Positions 1 to 6,971 are shown, counted from the first letter of the stretch. The stretch is 9,607 bases of DNA from CAZNQW01 sp964575225 (GCA_964575225.1 CAZNQW010000149.1:1-9607); one strand, 5' to 3'. The notes: generated from the sequence alone by a model not told the origin. Made by a program: numbers and translations.

Positions 1-71
1 CGCCAGCCCCTGGATCGGGGCAAGGGGCTCGGATCCTGGGGTTCACTCTCATTGGGACAGGAGTTGGCTGA
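1..71. other. Left-edge segment upstream of the permease gene
   Basis: No complete gene fits here. Frame 1 is open from the window edge to a TGA at 73-75, which would overlap the permease ATG at 72 as ATGA, so the tail of an upstream gene (for example the partner permease) is possible. However, the 24-residue tail is Gly/Leu/Ser-rich and I do not recognise it. Frame 3 is also open, to a TGA at 69-71. A 7-bp inverted repeat (AGCCCCT at 5-11, AGGGGCT at 23-29) could form a small hairpin and would also suit an intercistronic spacer. AGGAG at 59-63 lies 8 bases before the ATG at 72 and is a good ribosome binding site. Confidence 0.4.
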
Positions 72-968
72 ATGACAAGCAATCTGGACGCCTTGTCGGT
101 GGCCGCTGAACAAAAAGTACGGGTTCGGTCCTTGCGCAGCATGATCTGGCGCCAATACCGGCGTCACACCCCGGCCATGATCGCCACGGTGGTGCTGGCC
201 ATTATGGTGGCAGCCGTGTATCTGGCGCCGGTGATCGCACCCTACGAATTCGATGCCATCAACCTCAAGAACATCAAGCAACCGCCGTCGAGCGCTCACT
301 TGATGGGTACCGACGATTTGGGGCGCGATCTGTTTACCCGCGTGCTCTATGGCGGTCGCATTTCGATGAGCATCGGCCTTTTTGCGGCGCTGATGAGTTC
401 GGCGATTGGCTCCCTTGTCGGGGCCGCGGCTGGTTTCTATGGCGGCCGCCTGGACAACTTTTTGATGCGTTTCACCGATGTGGCCTATTCGATCCCGTCG
501 TTGCCTTTGCTGATTGTGCTCAGCTCGTTTACCGATGCGGCCGTACCAGCCATGGTGTTGATCATCGGATTGCTCAGTTGGATGGGCACTGCCCGCGTGG
601 TACGGGGATCGGTTCTTTCGCTCCGCGAACAGGAGTTCATTACGGCTGCTCGCATGATCGGCGCACGCAATGGCAAGATTATCTTGCGCCATATTCTGCC
701 CAATGCTTTTGGCCCCATTATTGTCGGGGCTACGCTGGGGGTGGGTTCGGCCATTATCGTCGAATCGTCCCTGAGCTTTCTGGGGTTGGGCGTATCGCCG
801 CCCACGCCCACCTGGGGCAACATGCTGCAAGACTCGCAGGCCACGATGGCTTCCAAGCCCTGGCTGACCATCTTCCCAGGGTTGTCGATCCTGGTGACGG
901 TCCTGTGCATCAACTTTATCGGCGAGGGATTGCACGACTCTCTCGATCCGACTTTGCGCAAGTCCTAG
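72..968 (+). CDS. Peptide-type ABC transporter permease, OppC/DppC family
   Basis: Inner-membrane permease subunit of a peptide/nickel-type ABC importer, normally paired with a DppB/OppB-like permease, two ATPases and a family-5 binding lipoprotein. It has 298 residues, usual for the family. A cytoplasmic N-terminus is followed by a first membrane segment at about 35-57. Next comes the characteristic OppC/DppC block 'GTDDLGRDLFTRVLYGGR' (79-96), then several hydrophobic helices. The EAA-type ATPase-coupling loop is at 188-210, with Ala-Ala, Gly197 and the 'RHILPN' ending. Near the C-terminus are 'ESSLSFLGLG' and 'LDPTLR'. AGGAG at 59-63 gives an 8-base spacer. No ATPase or DppB gene follows, so the partners must lie left of the window or elsewhere. 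The transported substrate (dipeptide, oligopeptide or another solute) cannot be inferred; the family assignment is very secure. Confidence 0.95.
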   Translation: MTSNLDALSVAAEQKVRVRSLRSMIWRQYRRHTPAMIATVVLAIMVAAVYLAPVIAPYEFDAINLKNIKQPPSSAHLMGTDDLGRDLFTRVLYGGRISMSIGLFAALMSSAIGSLVGAAAGFYGGRLDNFLMRFTDVAYSIPSLPLLIVLSSFTDAAVPAMVLIIGLLSWMGTARVVRGSVLSLREQEFITAARMIGARNGKIILRHILPNAFGPIIVGATLGVGSAIIVESSLSFLGLGVSPPTPTWGNMLQDSQATMASKPWLTIFPGLSILVTVLCINFIGEGLHDSLDPTLRKS

Positions 969-978
969 CCTGGCAGAG

Positions 979-1017
979 GGTGCCCCAGTGCGCGTCTATG
1001 TGCGCTTTTGGGGTGCC
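979..1017. terminator. Two-stage hairpin after the permease gene, possible terminator
   Basis: Ten bases after the permease stop, 979-987 (GGTGCCCCA) pairs with 1009-1017 (TGGGGTGCC) over nine base pairs including two G-U. An inner GCGC/GCGC stem pairs 990-993 with 1002-1005. The position suits transcript termination or 3'-end protection of the transporter message. There is no downstream U-run (TGACCTGAAG follows), so it is not a textbook intrinsic terminator and the role is tentative. Confidence 0.35.
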
Positions 1018-1065
1018 TGACCTGAAGGGTTGGGCCATAACCAAGTCTCCTCCTCTTTCATTCGC

Positions 1066-1099
1066 GAGTCCCTTCCCCACGGGGGAGGGGAAGGGACTC
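1066..1099. repeat. Perfect 13-bp inverted repeat, REP/MITE-like palindrome
   Basis: GAGTCCCTTCCCC at 1066-1078 is exactly complemented by GGGGAAGGGACTC at 1087-1099, with an 8-base loop (ACGGGGGA). It lies in the 162-base non-coding gap between the permease and the DUF885 gene, 31 bases before the latter's start. The very G/C-rich perfect stem without a U-tract resembles dispersed intergenic palindromes (REP or MITE-type). It could also act as a transcription barrier or RNA-stability element. No second copy was noticed in this window, so repeat status is inferred from form only. Confidence 0.6.
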
Positions 1100-1130
1100 C
1101 GGATGATAAATTCTATCGAGGGCATCGCCA

Positions 1131-2798
1131 ATGATGACTGAACGCGACAAAATCGAAGCCCGCTACGACCGGCAAAGCGCCGAGTTCTTTCACGCGTACT
1201 ATTCCTACCACCCGCCCCATGCCACGCGGCAAGGGCTACATGAATACGATCATCATCTGGGGCATTATCGCCGGGCTGAGATCGAAGCGACACTGGCCCG
1301 CATGAAGGCCGCCCAGTCCCAAGTGGCTCAGCTCGATCCGGCCCGCATGGATCGCTGGCATGCCATCGATCACGCCGTTCTATCGACCCGAATGAAACGC
1401 GAGATCTACTGGATCGAGTCGTGGCGTTTTTGGGAGCGCAACCCCTTGTTCTACAAGGACACGATCGTCGAGGGGATTTTCAACCTGGTGAGCCGCAGCT
1501 TTGCCCCTGTCGCCGAGCGGCTTCAGGCCGTGGTCGATCGCGAGGGCTGCGTGCCCGAGGTATTGCAGGCCGCACGGGAAAACCTGACCGACCCGCCCTA
1601 CGAGTACACCGAACAGGCGATCCGTCTGATGCCGGGCGCCCTCTCCTTCTTTCGCAACCTGCCCGCCCAGTTTGGGGAGGTGCAGGATACAGCCCTACTG
1701 CGAGCTTTTCACGAGGCCAATGATCGCGTGGTGGAGGAACTGGAATCGTTCCTCGGCTATTTGCAGGAGGATCTGCTGCCCCGCTCCCACGGCAACTTTG
1801 CCGTCGGCGAAGGGGGCATCCAGGCCATCCTCGACGCCGAAGAGATGATCGACGTGCCCGTGGCCGATATCCTGGCCCGCTGTTACCGCGATTTGGACGA
1901 GGCCGAGGCGCAACTGGCCGAGATGACGCGCCAGATCGATCCGGCAGCGACTCCAGATGATCTGCGTCGGCGTATGTTCGAGCGCGCCCCTGATGCGTCC
2001 GATCTGATGCCGATGATGCGCCGCGAGCTGGCTCGCATGCGCGCCTACCTCGTCGACTGCGACCTGATGACCCTGCCCCGGGATATGCCCGATGTCATGG
2101 TCAGCGCCATGCCCGCCTATGCCAGCGGCGGCGGCATGATGCTCACCCCTGGACCCTTTGAGACGGTGGCCAAAGAGTCGTATCTGATGGTCCATCTGCC
2201 GCAGGCTGATTGGCCCGAGGAACGGGTTCGGCGCCAGCTCCGCGATTTCAACCTCTATTCGACCGTTCTCCTTTTCTTGCACGAGGCCTATCCCGGCCAT
2301 CACACCCAATTTCATCTTGAGCAGCGGGTGCCGATGTTCGCCAGCAAGGACCACGATTCGGACTCGAATTCGGACGGCTGGGCCGAGTATGGCAAGTACA
2401 TGATGATCGATGAGGTCTATGGCGATCAGGATCCCCTTTACCATTTTGCCGCCCTTCTCTCCAAACGAGCCTACGTGGTGCGGGCCATCATCGGCATGGA
2501 GATCCATCTCCAGAAGCGCACCCTGGCCCAGGCAGCCGAATGGATGGAGTCCAAGGCGGGCATCATGAGCGCCAGTGCCTATGGACTGCTCGACCGGGCG
2601 GTGTATTATCCCACCCACCTGACCTATCATATCGGCTGTGAGATGGTGCAAAAGCTTCGCGCCGATTATGAGGCTCTGCAGGGTGGTCAGTTCGATCTCA
2701 AGCAGTTCCACGATCAGTTTTTGACCTACGGTCTGATCCCTCTCAAGGTGATCCGCCAGGATATGCTGGGCGCGGCCGACGATGGGGTTCTGTTTTAG
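1131..2798 (+). CDS. DUF885-family metallopeptidase-like protein
   Basis: 555 residues, close to the usual size of DUF885 proteins, a mostly helical family with a metallopeptidase-like signature and few characterised members. The hallmark 'LHEAYPGHHTQ' lies at 383-393: His384-Glu385 and His390/His391 are likely zinc ligands and general base. About 25 residues on is 'SDGWAEYGKYMM' (414-425), equivalent to the family's usual EGWA-x-Y block. The conserved C-terminal block 'YHIGCEMVQKLR' is at 499-510. There is no signal peptide or membrane segment, so it is probably cytoplasmic. Start: GAGGG at 1118-1122 lies 8 bases before ATG 1131; a second ATG at 1134 is less well placed. It is the first gene of the likely operon and sits beside peptide-transport genes, which fits peptide hydrolysis. 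Oddity: the first residue of the EGWA motif is Asp415 rather than Glu. The substrate is unknown. Confidence 0.88.
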   Translation: MMTERDKIEARYDRQSAEFFHAYYSYHPPHATRQGLHEYDHHLGHYRRAEIEATLARMKAAQSQVAQLDPARMDRWHAIDHAVLSTRMKREIYWIESWRFWERNPLFYKDTIVEGIFNLVSRSFAPVAERLQAVVDREGCVPEVLQAARENLTDPPYEYTEQAIRLMPGALSFFRNLPAQFGEVQDTALLRAFHEANDRVVEELESFLGYLQEDLLPRSHGNFAVGEGGIQAILDAEEMIDVPVADILARCYRDLDEAEAQLAEMTRQIDPAATPDDLRRRMFERAPDASDLMPMMRRELARMRAYLVDCDLMTLPRDMPDVMVSAMPAYASGGGMMLTPGPFETVAKESYLMVHLPQADWPEERVRRQLRDFNLYSTVLLFLHEAYPGHHTQFHLEQRVPMFASKDHDSDSNSDGWAEYGKYMMIDEVYGDQDPLYHFAALLSKRAYVVRAIIGMEIHLQKRTLAQAAEWMESKAGIMSASAYGLLDRAVYYPTHLTYHIGCEMVQKLRADYEALQGGQFDLKQFHDQFLTYGLIPLKVIRQDMLGAADDGVLF

Positions 2799-2808
2799 GA
2801 TGGCTAAT

Positions 2809-3630
2809 ATGGGATGTGTGACCTTTGACTTTTCAGGCCAGGTGGTCGTGGTCACGGGAGCGGCGCGGGGCATTGGCCGGGTGATGGTCGGTGAGTTTGT
2901 CCGGGCCGGTGCTTGGGTCGTCGCTGCCGACCGCGACGCCGAAGGGCTGGAGGAGACCTGCCGCCCCTTGGGCGAGGCGGTTTGGCCGGTGATCGCCGAC
3001 GTGAGCGCGCCCGAGGGGGCCGCCGCCATCGTCGGCGCTGCTGTGGACCGCTTTGGCAGGCTGGACGTATGCGTGAACAATGCCGCTGTGGCTCCCCATG
3101 CGGCTTTGCTGGACGAGCGGGTTGAGGTGTGGGATACCGTCTATGCTGTCAATTGCCGGGGGACCTTTCTCATGACCCAAGCCGCAGCGCGAGCCATGAT
3201 CGAAGGCGGGCGCAGCGGGCGCATCATCAACTTTTCGTCGGCAGCGGCCAAGCGAGGATCGGCCGGGGGAGCGGCCTATGCCTCCAGCCGGGCCGCCGTC
3301 GAGAGCTTTACGCGGGTGGCTGCCGTCGAGCTGGCGCCGCACCATATCCTGGTCAATGCCGTCAGCCCAGGGTTGATCGACACCCAGCCCAAACCTCTGC
3401 CGCCGGTGATGGCCCAGGGATTGGAGGCGCGGGTGCCGACGCTGCCGCTGGCTCGGCCCGGCGAACCCGAGGAGGTGGCTCACCTTGTTCTCTTTTTGGC
3501 TTCGTCGGCCTCCAGCTACATGACCGGCGCGGTGTTGAGCGTGGACGGCGGCTCGTCGGTGGGAACTCGACCCAGCGGACCGGTGATCGACGATGACCCG
3601 CGGTACGATTGGGTGACCGGCAAAGCGTAA
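2809..3630 (+). CDS. Short-chain dehydrogenase/reductase with Tyr-x3-Arg active site
   Basis: Classical-SDR fold, 273 residues from the chosen start, expected to act on a hydroxyl or keto group with NAD(H). Visible features are the cofactor loop 'TGAARGIG' (16-23), an acidic residue after strand 2 (Asp41, favouring NAD over NADP), 'NNAA' (90-93), Asn115 in 'VNCRG', active-site Ser144, Tyr157, and the C-terminal 'SYMTGAVLSVDGG' block (236-248). A roughly 25-residue tail follows. Oddity: the residue four after Tyr157 is Arg161 (CGG at 3289-3291), not the near-universal Lys, so the tetrad reads Asn-Ser-Tyr-Arg. Start choice: AGGA at 2797-2800 is 8 bases before ATG 2809. ATG 2800 and ATG 2782 are in frame but poorly placed, and 2782 would overlap the DUF885 gene. 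It begins 10 bases after that gene's stop, so the two are probably cotranscribed. Substrate unknown. Confidence 0.9.
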   Translation: MGCVTFDFSGQVVVVTGAARGIGRVMVGEFVRAGAWVVAADRDAEGLEETCRPLGEAVWPVIADVSAPEGAAAIVGAAVDRFGRLDVCVNNAAVAPHAALLDERVEVWDTVYAVNCRGTFLMTQAAARAMIEGGRSGRIINFSSAAAKRGSAGGAAYASSRAAVESFTRVAAVELAPHHILVNAVSPGLIDTQPKPLPPVMAQGLEARVPTLPLARPGEPEEVAHLVLFLASSASSYMTGAVLSVDGGSSVGTRPSGPVIDDDPRYDWVTGKA

Positions 3631-3633
3631 CCC

Positions 3634-3670
3634 CAGATCCAGGATGGCCGTTGTGCGGCCCGCGGATCTG
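3634..3670. other. Nested intercistronic hairpin between the SDR and Gfo/Idh genes
   Basis: CAGATCC at 3634-3640 pairs perfectly with GGATCTG at 3664-3670. Inside it, GGCCG (3646-3650) pairs with CGGCC (3656-3660) around a TTGTG loop. It occupies most of the only sizeable gap in the operon (75 bases), just before a strong ribosome binding site. No U-run follows, so a processing, stability or attenuation element is more likely than a simple terminator. The function is inference. Confidence 0.5.
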
Positions 3671-3705
3671 TTGCATGACAAAACCGATTTCAAAGGAGTG
3701 GACCC

Positions 3706-4887
3706 ATGTCCGAAAAACTACGAGTAGGCGTGATCGGGGCGGGGCGCTGGTGCGCTTCGGCCCACTTGCCCGGTTTCTACCGGTCGCCGTTGAGCGACAT
3801 TGTGATGATTGCCGACCTGCACATCGACCTGGCAGAGGCTCGGGCCAAAGAGTTTGACATCCCGGAAGTGACGACCGACTATGAAAAGATCCTGAGCCGC
3901 AGCGACATTGACGTGGTCGACGTCGTAACCCGTGGCGACCATCAGGATCTGGTCTTTGCCGCCCTCGAAGCGGGCAAGCACGTGTTGGTGGAAAAGCCGG
4001 TGTGCCACGACTATCGCGACGTGTTGCGCGCTCATGATCTGGCCCAGTCCAAGGGTCTCAAAACCAAGGTGGGTCTGACCTTCCGCTATGCCCCGGCTAT
4101 CCAGTACATGTTCGAGCTGGTGCGCGAGGGATTCGTCGGCAAACCCTTTGTGTTCAACGGCTACGAACAAAACTCCCAGTGGTTGAATCCCGATAATCCC
4201 ATGGACAAGCGCATCCACCGCACCCCGCCGGTAGGCGAGCCGTTGGTCGGCACCGACCTTTCCCGCGAAGGGATCCATGTGTCGTCGCTGGAGGGCTATG
4301 GCGCGCCGACCATCGACATCGGCCTGGAACTGGTGGGCAGCGATCTGACGCAGGTGGTGGGTATTCTGGGCAACATGGTGCCCTACCGCCGCCGCACCAA
4401 TTTGGATACCGAACGGGTGCGCATCAACATCGACGACGCCGACATGTTCATCGGTGAATGCGCCAGCGGGGCGCTCTATTCGATGCAGAGCAGCTATGTC
4501 ACCGTGGGCAACTATCCCGGCATCGAAGCCCGGATTTATGGCTCCGAAGGGGCGCTCATCGCCCGGCTGGTGGAAGAGTTTGGCGTCATCCAGACCCTCA
4601 AGGGGGCCAAGCCCGACGCCGTCGAGTTTGTGGACATGGAGATCCCGCGCCGTTTCTTTGCACCCGGCGTGGGCGACGACGAGCCCTGGCCTTCGGCCTT
4701 TTACGGCGGGCTGGTGCACAACTTTATGCAAGAGATCGTCGATGGCGGCGAGACCAATCAGGGCAACTTTGCCCAGAGCGCCCGCGTTCAGGAACTGATC
4801 AACGCCGTAGCCCTCTCGCACCGCGAGCATCGCTGGGTGGACCTGCCCCTGGCAGACGACATCGACTTGGGAGGGATTGGCGAGTGA
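3706..4887 (+). CDS. Gfo/Idh/MocA-family oxidoreductase with altered catalytic motif
   Basis: 393 residues, standard length for the family, whose members oxidise or reduce sugars, inositols and related polyols with a bound or free nicotinamide cofactor. The N-terminal Rossmann domain carries 'GVIGAGRWCASAHLPG' (8-23), and the strongly conserved 'EKP' motif is at 96-98, with Lys97 the usual catalytic lysine. The C-terminal alpha/beta domain ends near 'AVALSHREHRWVDLP'. Oddity: the family's catalytic Asp-x3-His block (as in D-I-G-S-H) would fall at 197-201, but the sequence reads Gly-Tyr-Gly-Ala-Pro before 'TIDIGLELVGSDL'. Both Asp and His seem absent; His191 nearby could substitute. The start is secure: AAAGGAG (3692-3698) is 7 bases upstream. 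It shares GTGA with the next SDR gene, indicating translational coupling. The substrate is unknown and a dehydrogenase role should not be assumed. Confidence 0.92.
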   Translation: MSEKLRVGVIGAGRWCASAHLPGFYRSPLSDIVMIADLHIDLAEARAKEFDIPEVTTDYEKILSRSDIDVVDVVTRGDHQDLVFAALEAGKHVLVEKPVCHDYRDVLRAHDLAQSKGLKTKVGLTFRYAPAIQYMFELVREGFVGKPFVFNGYEQNSQWLNPDNPMDKRIHRTPPVGEPLVGTDLSREGIHVSSLEGYGAPTIDIGLELVGSDLTQVVGILGNMVPYRRRTNLDTERVRINIDDADMFIGECASGALYSMQSSYVTVGNYPGIEARIYGSEGALIARLVEEFGVIQTLKGAKPDAVEFVDMEIPRRFFAPGVGDDEPWPSAFYGGLVHNFMQEIVDGGETNQGNFAQSARVQELINAVALSHREHRWVDLPLADDIDLGGIGE

Positions 4888-5690
4888 GGCGCTTTGAGGG
4901 AAAAGTAGCCATCGTCACCGGCGCCGGGAATGGCATCGGCCTGGGCATTGCCCACGCCTTTGCCGCCGAAGGCGCCCAGGTCGTCATTGCTGACATCAGC
5001 GCCGAGTCGGGCGAGCGCGCCGCTGCCGAGATCCAGGCAGCCGGCGGCAAGGCCCTCTCGGTGCCCACTGACGTTTCGGACGAGGCCCGAGTGCAGGCCA
5101 TGGTAGAGACGGTCATCGCCCAATTGGGTCGGATCGACATCCTGATCAACAATGCCGGTGTCGTCGTCCACAAGGCTCTGGTCGACCTGGAACGTGAGGC
5201 CTGGGATCGCCAGCTCGACGTGCAGCTTACCGGACCCTTTTTGACGATCAAGCACGTGGGCCGGCACATGATGGGCCGCGAGGGTGGCGGTCAGATCGTC
5301 AACATCTCTTCAGTGTCGGCGGTGATGGGCCGGGTCAAGGGCGGGCCCCACTGCGCCGCCAAGGGCGGGCTGACCATGCTGACCAAAGTGGCCGCCATGG
5401 AGCTGGCCGAGTACGGCGTGCGGGTCAATGCGGTGGCCCCCGGCCTGATCGATGTCCCGGCGCAGCGGGTCGAGGAGAATCTGTCGCAGGCCTACCAGAC
5501 CCGTTATATGCAAGAGGTGCCCCTGGGCCGCATGGGACAGCCGGCCGACATTGCCAACATGGTGTTGTTTCTCTGTTCCGACGAGGCCAGTTGGATCACG
5601 GGCCAACTCCACCTGGTGGACGGCGGTCTGATGTCGGGCCATTATTCCTTCCAGGGCACCCACGATTTTACCATGCTCGACGGGCACTAG
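4884..5690 (+). CDS. Short-chain dehydrogenase/reductase homologue lacking the catalytic Tyr
   Basis: 268 residues from a GTG start that overlaps the preceding stop (GTGA). GGGAGGG at 4869-4875 is a strong ribosome binding site, and translation from here gives the typical SDR opening 'MRRFEGKVAIVTGAGNGIG'. The frame stays open upstream to 4458, but only as an out-of-frame shadow of the Gfo/Idh gene. Conserved parts: cofactor loop (12-19), Asp37 after strand 2 (NAD-type), 'NNAG' (89-92), Ser143, Lys160, and 'WITGQLHLVDGG' (237-248). Oddities: the catalytic Tyr position, four before Lys160 and 13 after Ser143, is His156 (CAC at 5349-5351). The usual Asn of the 'VNxxG' motif is Gln114 (CAG at 5223-5225). 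The tetrad therefore reads Gln-Ser-His-Lys. The 20-residue tail after the DGG block is His/Phe-rich. The SDR fold is certain; redox activity is not. Confidence 0.92.
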   Translation: MRRFEGKVAIVTGAGNGIGLGIAHAFAAEGAQVVIADISAESGERAAAEIQAAGGKALSVPTDVSDEARVQAMVETVIAQLGRIDILINNAGVVVHKALVDLEREAWDRQLDVQLTGPFLTIKHVGRHMMGREGGGQIVNISSVSAVMGRVKGGPHCAAKGGLTMLTKVAAMELAEYGVRVNAVAPGLIDVPAQRVEENLSQAYQTRYMQEVPLGRMGQPADIANMVLFLCSDEASWITGQLHLVDGGLMSGHYSFQGTHDFTMLDGH

Positions 5691-5699
5691 GCGAGGACG

Positions 5700-6971
5700 A
5701 TGGACAGGAACGGCAATCCGTTTTATCTGTACAATGCCCGCCTCATCGACGGTAGCGGCGGCGCGGTGCCCCAGGCGCCTTATGCCCTGGTGGTGGAAGG
5801 GAATCGCATCGAGGCTGTGGCGGCGCAATCTGATCTTCCTTGCCCCGAGGGTGTGATGGCGCTCGACCTGGGTGGCAAGACGCTCATGCCCGGCCTGATC
5901 GACTGCCATGACCATCTGGCGAACCTGGAAGGCGGCATGGTGGCCCGGGCGGCCGTGCCCCCCACTTTGGCCGCTTTCAAAACGGCCCAGGCGTTCAAAG
6001 AGACGTTGCTGGGTGGATTTACCTCTATCCGCGACGCGGGCGGCGTCGATCTGGGCATGAAGCTGGCTGTGGAGCAGGGCTTGATCGTGGGCCCGCGCCT
6101 CAAGATCAGCGTGAACATTCTGTCCCAATTCGGTGGACATAACGATCACACCGAACCGGCCGGGATCGACTCGACCTTTCCGGTGTTGCCCGGCGTGCCC
6201 GATGGTATCTGCGACGGCGCCGATGGCTGCCGCCGCAAGACGCGCGAGATGATCCGCGCCGGCGCCGACTGGATCAAGATCGCCACCACAGGCGGCGTGG
6301 GCACGCCCATCGGCGGCCCGCTCATCCGCCAGTTCTCGCCCCAGGAGGTGGAGGCCATCGTCGACACGGCCCACGCAGCGGGCAAGCCGGTGATGACCCA
6401 CGCCTACGGCGGGGAAGGGGTCAAGATCTGTTTGGACGCGGGGGTGGATAGTATCGAGCACGGCGCGGCTCTGGATGATGACTTGGTGGAACAGATGGTG
6501 CGCCAGGGTACCTGGTTGGTGCCCACCTTTACTGTGTTGCGCGAGATTGTGGCCCTGGGCGAGCTGGATCCCTGTCCGGTGCCCGAGTATATGCCCCGCA
6601 AGGCCCGCGCTCTGTTGGATATGCAAAAGGCGAGTTTTCGCAAGGCCCTTGAGGCCGGGGTCAAGATGGCCTTGGGCACCGACTGGGGCGGTTTTGGGCA
6701 CGGCAAGAACGCGAGCGAGCTGGCCTATCTGGTGCAAGCAGGCATGACCCCCAGGCAAGCGCTGGTGGCGGGGACGCAGATGGGCGCCCAGTGCATGGGT
6801 CTGGGGGACCAGGTAGGACTCTTGCGCGCTGGGATGCTGGCCGACCTGCTGGTGGTCGACGGCGATCCATTGCAGGATGTGAGCATTCTCCAGGATCGCG
6901 CCCGGCTGTGCCTCATCATGAAGGATGGCGAGATCATCAAGGATACTCTGAGCGCTACGGCGCAGAAATGA
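5700..6971 (+). CDS. Metal-dependent amidohydrolase, COG1228 (prolidase/imidazolonepropionase-like)
   Basis: 423 residues, amidohydrolase-superfamily TIM barrel with the N- and C-terminal beta-sandwich parts ('YNARLIDGSG' near 11-20, 'GMLADLLVVDGDP' at 378-390). Metal-site residues appear complete: 'PGLIDCHDH' with His70-x-His72, Lys193 in 'IKIATTGG' (a possible bridging carboxylated lysine), His234 in 'THAYG', His254 in 'SIEHG', and Asp328 in 'ALGTDWG'. Characterised members of this group include Xaa-Pro and Xaa-Arg/Lys dipeptidases and carboxypeptidases, so hydrolysis of a dipeptide or N-acyl amino acid is the best guess. Other amides or lactams remain possible. There is no signal peptide, so it is likely cytoplasmic. 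It starts 9 bases after the SDR stop, with a GGCGAGG-type ribosome site (5690-5696) close to the ATG. The gene looks intact. Confidence 0.92.
   Translation: MDRNGNPFYLYNARLIDGSGGAVPQAPYALVVEGNRIEAVAAQSDLPCPEGVMALDLGGKTLMPGLIDCHDHLANLEGGMVARAAVPPTLAAFKTAQAFKETLLGGFTSIRDAGGVDLGMKLAVEQGLIVGPRLKISVNILSQFGGHNDHTEPAGIDSTFPVLPGVPDGICDGADGCRRKTREMIRAGADWIKIATTGGVGTPIGGPLIRQFSPQEVEAIVDTAHAAGKPVMTHAYGGEGVKICLDAGVDSIEHGAALDDDLVEQMVRQGTWLVPTFTVLREIVALGELDPCPVPEYMPRKARALLDMQKASFRKALEAGVKMALGTDWGGFGHGKNASELAYLVQAGMTPRQALVAGTQMGAQCMGLGDQVGLLRAGMLADLLVVDGDPLQDVSILQDRARLCLIMKDGEIIKDTLSATAQK

Noticed and set aside
2782..2808. Earlier ATGs (2782, 2800) for the first SDR
   Set aside because: 2782 lies inside the DUF885 gene, and neither has as good a ribosome site as 2809 (AGGA 8 bases upstream). 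2800 remains a minor alternative.
1695..3080. 461-codon open frame on the - strand
   Set aside because: It crosses the DUF885-SDR junction on the opposite strand. Low-complexity composition, no domain, and both sense genes are clearly real.
3718..4830. 370-codon open frame on the - strand
   Set aside because: Mirror of the Gfo/Idh gene, with no conserved motif.
4458..4883. N-terminal extension of the second SDR reaching back into the Gfo/Idh gene
   Set aside because: The extension is Arg/Gly/Pro-rich out-of-frame coding and matches nothing in SDRs. The GTG at 4884 has a strong ribosome site and gives the normal SDR N-terminus.
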